Source: Nymphaea colorata (taxonomy: Eukaryota; Streptophyta; Magnoliopsida; Nymphaeales; Nymphaeaceae). From it: a DNA stretch of 64,000 nt. This document shows, piece by piece, positions 58,601 through 64,000 of the stretch (positions are counted from its first letter, which is position 1; each line of letters starts with the position of its first letter). The notes beneath the pieces are model-generated. The model saw only the letters and a program-made list of their open reading frames with translations, made no database searches and was not told the DNA's origin. The stretch is taken from contig NC_045144.1 in the NCBI RefSeq assembly GCF_008831285.2, positions 2,482,001-2,546,000 of the forward strand. The letters are read 5' to 3'. Both the position numbers and the translations under genes were made by a program.

Positions 58601-61600
58601 TAAACAACCAACATAATATACATATGTATACATATCAAAGATAAAAACAAGAAAGAAATACCTGTAATCATCTGAAGTACGTGAAAGTAAGCGTATGTTG
58701 GAGTGGACATAAACTAAATCTTCTGCTCGCTTACTAGTTAGATTATTTCTTTTGATGTTTTGAATTTGAGAATAAGTGCTCCAGTTTCTTTCACAACATG
58801 AAGAGGTTGTAGGTTGAGAATAATAACTTCAACGCAAGTTGTTGGAGATTTGGTGTCGATGCTCAAAAACATAAACACCAATTAACATAATCTTCTTCAT
58901 CTCTTGTCATTGCAGCTTGTAATGAATCACTTCTTCCACCAAAGAAGCTCGCAAACTCGTTATTTATTATCTTCAACCCATGAGAATCATAAAATAGTCT
59001 TCCCAAATATATCTCCCTATTGTTTGATATTTTTGGAACTCGATTAGGAGGAACACAACCAGTACCTCCTGCCAACCATGTTTGTCTATAATATTTGAGA
59101 TTTAAGGAGTGTGCCATACAATGCAAAGAGTTATTGCTTCTATTCCATATTCTTACTAAAATTTTATGATCATGATTGAAAAACTCAAAATCATCAAGTG
59201 CAACATTCTTCTTCTCATGTCTAAAAATGATTTTTTGAATTTTTTCAATCATGTCATCCCACATATCATAAACTCTATGAAGCATAGACCCTTCTTTATC
59301 AACTTCTCTCAACATTTGTCAAATAGGCTTCGTAAATTGCGGAAAATATGTGATCTTATCCCACCATTGATAATCTAAAATACATTTTTGAATTTCTTGA
59401 GCCTTCACAATGTCATCACTCCGATAAAACTCCCAAGCATTGTCAGTCACTGTAAGTACTTGCTTTATTCTTTTCATCATTACAATAATAGATGCAAAAC
59501 GAGTCTTTACTACCATCAACAATTTCAAATCAGAATGCTTATTAAATATAGCAAGAGCATTGTGGTGGTTTACAACAAAATTTCTGATGTTTCTGACATC
59601 ATGCTCAAGCTCCTTAATCCATGAACACAATTTAACTGAGTTTGTATCATCTTTTGATGGGTTGCAAACATTGAAGTGCTAGATTTATACTGTGTGCCAC
59701 ACAAGGAGTCCAAAATATGTGACTATACTTGGGATCACTTGCCAAATTCATCCCTACTTGTTGGCAAACTGGAGCAGTTATAAATTTCAAAACATTATCT
59801 TCACCCACTTCTTTTATGAATTCTATAAATAGCCCTTTTAAATACTCAACATCTTTATACTCCCCAGATGCATCAACACATTTCAAGAAGATTGGTCCAT
59901 TAAACGAATAAGTAATAAAATTTATCAGTGGCTGTCTTTGTATATCAGTCCACCCGTCAGAAACAATGGATACCTCATAGTGTGTCCATGAAAATTTCTT
60001 CTTCTCTAATAATTTTTCGATGTTTGCCTTCTCTTCTGCAATAATTACTCTTCTCAACTTCTCTGAACTTGGGGTACACAACCAATCAAAACCTTCTGAT
60101 TCTTCTATCCATCTCTACCCTTCCCATATTTTTGAATGCTTGTGCTAATGTTTTGTTTGCTCCAATTGCCATGTTTATTTTTCTTTACTTTGAAGCATCT
60201 TCACCTTCTTCAATAGCATAAAGAGGAACAAATAGTTCACTTGACTTGGCTGAAGATTTTTTCGTCTCAGTTGCATCTTGTTCTTTTTTCAATACCGTCA
60301 TCGATTCTTTGTTAATTTTTTCGCATGGTCTAATTACATGGCTTTTGATATGCAATAAATGTGCCTTGCAACATGTATAAGAGCTAATAAAATGACTATG
60401 ACAGGAATTGCAAGAAAAAATTATATTCCCACCGCCACCACCAGCTTTTCCTAGTTTTTTCATATAACGCCAAAGAGGCTGAGATGGATTTTCCATTTCT
60501 ACTGCAACAACGGTATTAAGTTATTAACACTAATAGTACTGCTTACCATATTTCTACGTCCACTTGTAGGCATTGTTTCTTTTCTTTTGTCAGCCATTAC
60601 AACTTATATCTGAAGAGCAAAAAACTATAACCGATAAGGTGATAACTGATAACTGAAAATATATATAAACAATTCAAGCACTTAAAAAAACATTAGATGA
60701 TCTACCAGAAAACAGTGGAAGCACACATGGGAGAAACACAAAAAAGAGATGTCTACCAAACAGATGGAAATCATGTTATTGGAGGAAAGAGCTCACAGTC
60801 CTTCGTCACTCTTGCTCATGACAAGCCACTTTGAACAATTTTCGATTGAGAAAATTGAAAAACGAAGAGCAGCTAGGTAAAAGGAGGAAGGGGAAAACCG
60901 GAAAAGTCAATCTGAACAACTTTGGAGTAAGAAAAATGAAAACGAAGAGGAAAAAGGATATCTCCACAAAACAAACGAACGAAGCTCAATTTGTATACAG
61001 TCTTATTAGAAAGAACGAAGAGGAAGCAAGATATCTTCACAAAACAAAACAGGATATATTGGATGTTTTAACACAACAGCAACCACAAAATATACAAACT
61101 TATGCATTAACAGAAGAACGGAAGAATAGAGCTCGATCAACCAGCGAAGAATGATTAGAAAGGCACATATGAGAAAACGGAAGAACAAAAAACAAAGAAA
61201 TGAGCTCGATCTTCACAAAACAAACGAAATATCCTAAAGACCAAGCAAAACCAAAAGAATGAGCTCACCGAAGAGGAAGAAGCAGAACGTCAACGTGAAT
61301 CGCCGTCCGCTGCTCGCCGTTCGCCTGCTGTCATCGGACTCTATCAGTGAAGATGAAGTGAAGAACCGTCGTCGACCAAAATATTTTGATGGGTTTCGAT
61401 ATTCTTAATGTGAAAAATGTTAAAATGTAAAACACGTTAAAACCCGAAACAGTCCAATTTTGGACTTGGTCAAAGTTAACAGAGTTCGAAAATGGTCGAA
61501 TTCGACCTCGGGTACGTTTATCCCAGTACGGTCAACAGTGCACCCGAGCCGCACCTGCCGTCACACATGCACCCGTACCGGTGTGCTGCTTCTGTTACAT

Positions 61601-64000
61601 AATATCTAACAGTCTAAACAATAATACAGAGTCGCAGACTGTGTTATCCAGTAAAACAGAATACATAACATGAATTATAAGCAGAATACTTGTAACAGTC
61701 TACTAACGGTAAATCATATTACTAGAAACAGCTATACATATTACTGGAAACTGCTATAACAGGTATAACGAACTGCACATAACAGTATATGCATATAACA
61801 GGTACTACAATGCATATCACAGCAATAAGAAATTGTATCACAATACATATAACAGTTATAACAGCAGGTATTATATATATAAAAAACAGACTAACAGTAC
61901 ATCACAGGCATAACAGCAGGTATTATAACAAATTAACAATACATGGACTCGGCATGTTGAAGCGAGAGCGACGAATCTGCCATACCCGGTGCCGCACCCG
62001 ACGCCGTACCCGTACCGGTACCGCTCCTTCAGAGCCGTACCCGTGTGACACAGCAAGGCTTTGGGGTTCCTTTCTTAGGGTCGCTTCTGAGCATCCTGTT
62101 CAGCTGATCACCTCACAGTCACTCCTAGGTCACAATCGCTCCTAGGTGTTATCCATTGGTGGGCATCATGGGTGAAACACCATTCCTCACAAGCTTTCCT
62201 TGATAAAAACTTACAACAGGCATCTTGGATGACACTTGGGGGCCTCAAGCTCCCCTCGGAGTGCATCTTTTGGAAGGCAGCTTGGAAGGGTAGCCAACTC
62301 ACCTAAGCTCTCCTCACCAATGAAACTCCACCAGACATCTTGGATATCCTTTGAGCCGGGTCTCCTCCTTGTAAGTGACAATTGGAGGGTGCATTGCATT
62401 CCTACCATTGGCTGCAGAGCTCCCCAACAATCTGTTCAACCATTGAAATGTTCAGCCAAACTATCACTACTTCCGCTGGTCTACTCAATAGCTTGCGTGC
62501 ACCCATGTGAGGCCCTATTTCGTGAAATTTAAACTTTTCAGCCTATTGCATGGGTAGGCCCGGGTCATCCAATGAGAGTTGATGGAAGGATCAAGGATGT
62601 TGACTCTGGCTGTGCCAGCAAGGCTGGCAGTTGATCCTCCCTAATGCACCGAGGGTTGATGGCAGCGAGGGTTGATATTGGCCTTCTATTTTTGAGGGTA
62701 ATTTTCTCAAATTACCCTCCATTTTAAGTTTTCTATTTGAGAGTTGATCTTTAAGAATTTATTAAAAACAATGAGCGGCTATTTGTGAACATTGAAAATT
62801 TGAGGATGATATTTCTATTCTTTCATTCCTTAGGTAGCAATATGTGATTTTTTGTAAAGTTTTATCTTTTTCTTCAGCACAGCATAATTTTGTTCTCTCA
62901 TAGGTGGTTCTTAATCAGTCACCGATAATTGAGAAGAAAGTTTAATGCTTGAAAGTTCTATTTCTTTAGTTGTTCTCAACTTGCAACTCCAGTTTCTATT
63001 CACAAGAGTTATGCCCGTGATTTCTTCTCTAGGAGCTTGGAACAATTGGTTCTTTAAAATTAAATAAATGCTTGTGGTCAACAAAAGCTAAATTGTTGAA
63101 CACTTATTTTTAGTTATATATTGTAGGGGATTATGAACTTATTTTCATTATTTTTGATGCCACATATGGTGCCAGGAAGCCCTGGTTGGCAAATGCAGTG
63201 TTATCTGCACATCAAAGGACAAGCGCAACCATCCACCTTCTGAGCTTGAGCTGAAAGAAGCAGACTACATTTTTTACCGTGTGTTTGATGTTTCCAGTTA
63301 TACGATATCTGAGAATATTGCGGACAAGATAGGAGGTGTCAAAGGTATAATCTGGCATAGTTTTCCTTCAGTTCTCAGCTCAAGTTATAACTAATTATGG
63401 GTATCTGGACTGCTTTTGAACAAACATGATTTGACTGTGTTGGTTCAATGTACTCCAGTTAATCTCTTATTTAATAGGAGAGGACATAGAGGCCCTAGTG
63501 CTTTTCTGAAGGTTGATGCCAATGGAGGAGTCAAGGTGCAGCAAACAGTTGTGGGTAATATGGTTGAGGAAGCGACATTGAGTATGTCAAAAGAAGGGGA
63601 AACAGATAATAAAGGACCGGCACTTCCAAAGGAAAGCCGTGATAAACTATCTGTGGAACCACTGCAAAGTACATTGGAAGTTTTGAGAATGAATCATTTG
63701 CCTACGACTGACAACAATAAGCAGAGCGATGCTGATGTAAATTCAGCAAACAAATCCACATCTATGGTCAGACATGGAAATTTTCAGGACGAAATGAAGG
63801 CTGTCAAAAGGTCAAGGGTGCTTTCCAGTGAGAATGCATTAGAAACTGGTGATTCTGTGAATGAACCAGCTTCTGCAGATCTCGGATCTTCAGAAAATAG
63901 AATTTCTAAGAAGATGAAACTGGATGATGTCCCTATTCAATTGATTGAATCTCTGACTGAACTAATTCCTGACAAGGAGAATACTTGTGTTGTAATCGAA
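55305..64000 (+). CDS. ASI1: ASI1/IBM2/SG1-like BAH-domain protein, 5' half (runs off window)
   Basis: Exons 55305-55658, 63176-63344 and 63459 to beyond the window end. Junctions are GT-AG and in frame (NINPL joins EALVGKC; GGVK joins VNLLFN). The start MSGPEANGDEPKFKWGKK and the BAH domain (FYESFTYDGIEYFLYDSVYL, KVLWFFRP, NELFLASGEGVGLANINP, DYIFYRVFDV) closely follow Arabidopsis ASI1. Residues 175 onward are a charged region with a basic patch (KAVKRSRV, RISKKMKLDD). ASI1 has BAH and RNA-recognition domains, binds chromatin and transcript, and with AIPP1 and EDM2 secures distal polyadenylation of genes with heterochromatic introns. The RNA-recognition domain would lie past the window. Another ASI1-family BAH protein is possible. 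The first coding intron is 7.5 kb and holds nested transposons. Confidence 0.85.
58690..60496 (-). pseudogene. hAT transposase (BED finger, DUF659, hAT dimerisation), broken
   Basis: Domains in order: a BED-type zinc finger at 60496-60370 (GGGGGNIIFSCNSCHSHF with later histidines), NKTLAQAFKNMGRVEMDRRI near 60150, DUF659 at 60075-59660 (SIVSDGWTDIQRQPLINF, SHIFWTPCVAHSINLAL), the middle region at 59630-58863 (VVKTRFASIIVMMKRI, WWDKITYFPQFTKPI), and the hAT C-terminal dimerisation block near 58800-58700 (CERNWSTYSQIQN, KRAEDLVYVHS). Breaks: a frame change or deletion near 60080-60130, another near 59650, and an in-frame TGA at 59319-59321. It probably cannot make full transposase. Confidence 0.88.
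61610..61940. repeat. Subterminal ATAACAG-rich cluster of the hAT element
   Basis: At least nine short TAACAG motifs, most as (C/T)ATAACAG, fall within about 330 bp just inside the right (5') end of the hAT element. Subterminal repeats of this kind bind transposase in hAT elements such as Ac; the role here is inferred. Confidence 0.6.
62055..62570. other. Sequence between the nested hAT and the outer repeat
   Basis: GC-moderate sequence containing near-duplicate phrases (CATCTTGGATGACACTTGGG and CATCTTGGATATCC; GTCACTCCTAGGTCACAATC and CGCTCCTAGGT). The frames here have no recognisable product. Probably interior of the outer transposon. Confidence 0.4.
63176..63344 (+). CDS. ASI1: ASI1-like exon: second half of BAH domain
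   Basis: 169 bp with KCSVICTSKDKRNHPPSEL, LKEADYIFYRVFDVSSYTI and ENIADKIGG. Donor GTATAA from 63345. Confidence 0.87.
63459..64000 (+). CDS. ASI1: ASI1-like exon: region after the BAH domain (continues)
   Basis: Open from acceptor TACTCCAG (to 63458) to the window edge without a stop: VNLLFNRRGHRGPSAFLKV then a Ser/Glu/Lys-rich segment. It uses no ATG, so it reads only when spliced. Confidence 0.83.

Larger units (their letters stand above)
58248..62054 (-). mobile_element. hAT transposon with degraded transposase
   Basis: 3.8 kb with 14-bp terminal inverted repeats: GCTATGTCACACGG at the left and CCGTGTGACACAGC at the right (one mismatch), followed inward by CACGG/CCGTACCGGTGT-type subterminal motifs. 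Transposase runs leftwards inside (60496-58690). The flanking 8 bp do not match, so no target duplication is claimed. The small element at 14900-15136 has the same ends and is a likely non-autonomous derivative. Confidence 0.85.
57775..62852. mobile_element. Inverted-repeat DNA transposon, host of the nested hAT
   Basis: 57780-57930 and the reverse complement of 62690-62850 are similar over about 150 bp: CCTAAGAATGGGAGAAT, CAACTTTTCAACATTCA, AATGGCCGCTCAATG and CTCTCAAATAGAAAATG all have counterparts. Inside lie GGTGAGGGTTGATGGTGA-type repeats (about 57970-58240 and 62570-62680). Long terminal repeats fit a Mutator-type MITE, but no transposase or target duplication confirms this. The exact ends are uncertain by about 10 bp. 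Confidence 0.6.
55659..63175 (+). other. 7.5-kb transposon-filled intron of the ASI1-like gene
   Basis: The first 2.1 kb (55659-57775) has no recognised element except a (GA)n run at 57396-57416. From about 57775 to 62850 it holds a transposon with inverted ends, itself interrupted by a 3.8-kb hAT element. The last 320 bp lead to acceptor TGGTGCCAG (to 63175). Confidence 0.85.

Noticed and set aside
1-64000. CRISPR arrays, bacterial operons, tRNA or rRNA genes
   Set aside because: No regularly spaced direct repeats, no cloverleaf with proper boxes, and no rRNA-like sequence were seen. The DNA is plant nuclear.

Overview
The window is nuclear DNA of a flowering plant. Genes are broken by introns with GT-AG borders, intergenic DNA is AT-rich and full of LTR retrotransposons and hAT-type DNA transposons, and the three recognisable host genes have close plant relatives. 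One gene has a GC-rich first exon and AT-richer later exons, a pattern common in monocots and some early-diverging angiosperms. I cannot name the species.

Layout. 1-1160 is the 3' end of a decayed Copia element, followed by unclassified repeats to about 5.6 kb. 5623-17376 holds the 3' part of a RIX1/PELP1-like ribosome-biogenesis gene (four exons seen, 5' exons not found). Its 8.5-kb intron contains a structurally complete but coding-dead Copia element (8771-13407, TSD CTTTG), and another intron contains a small hAT-type MITE. 17.4-29.8 kb is gene-poor, with a decayed Ty3/gypsy pol (about 19.4-20.4 kb), short tandem duplications and a three-unit tandem repeat. 29797-33438 is an inverted-repeat hAT derivative carrying two head-to-head transposase fragments. 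33.4-38.4 kb is AT-rich intergenic DNA with one MITE.

38466-42006 is an intact five-exon gene for an OPCL1-like (4-coumarate:CoA ligase-like) peroxisomal acyl-CoA ligase of jasmonate synthesis. It is 556 residues long and ends in the peroxisome signal SRL. From 43463 to 53297 lies a large palindrome: two nearly identical arms of about 3.3 kb around a 346-bp spacer, with the left arm split by a 2.8-kb hAT-like insertion. Each arm carries a Copia 5' end (LTR, gag, protease), MITE sequence and an unidentified possible gene fragment. Copia pol remnants continue outward from each arm.

55305 to beyond the window end is the 5' half of an ASI1/IBM2/SG1-like BAH-domain gene. Its 7.5-kb first coding intron is filled by nested transposons, including a 3.8-kb hAT element with recognisable but broken transposase. 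In Arabidopsis, ASI1 is the factor that allows full-length transcripts across intronic heterochromatin, so a transposon-laden intron in this gene suggests possible self-regulation (inference).

I found no clearly new biochemical system. The most notable structures are the two inverted repeats, which could yield hairpin RNA, and the transposon-filled intron of the ASI1-like gene.
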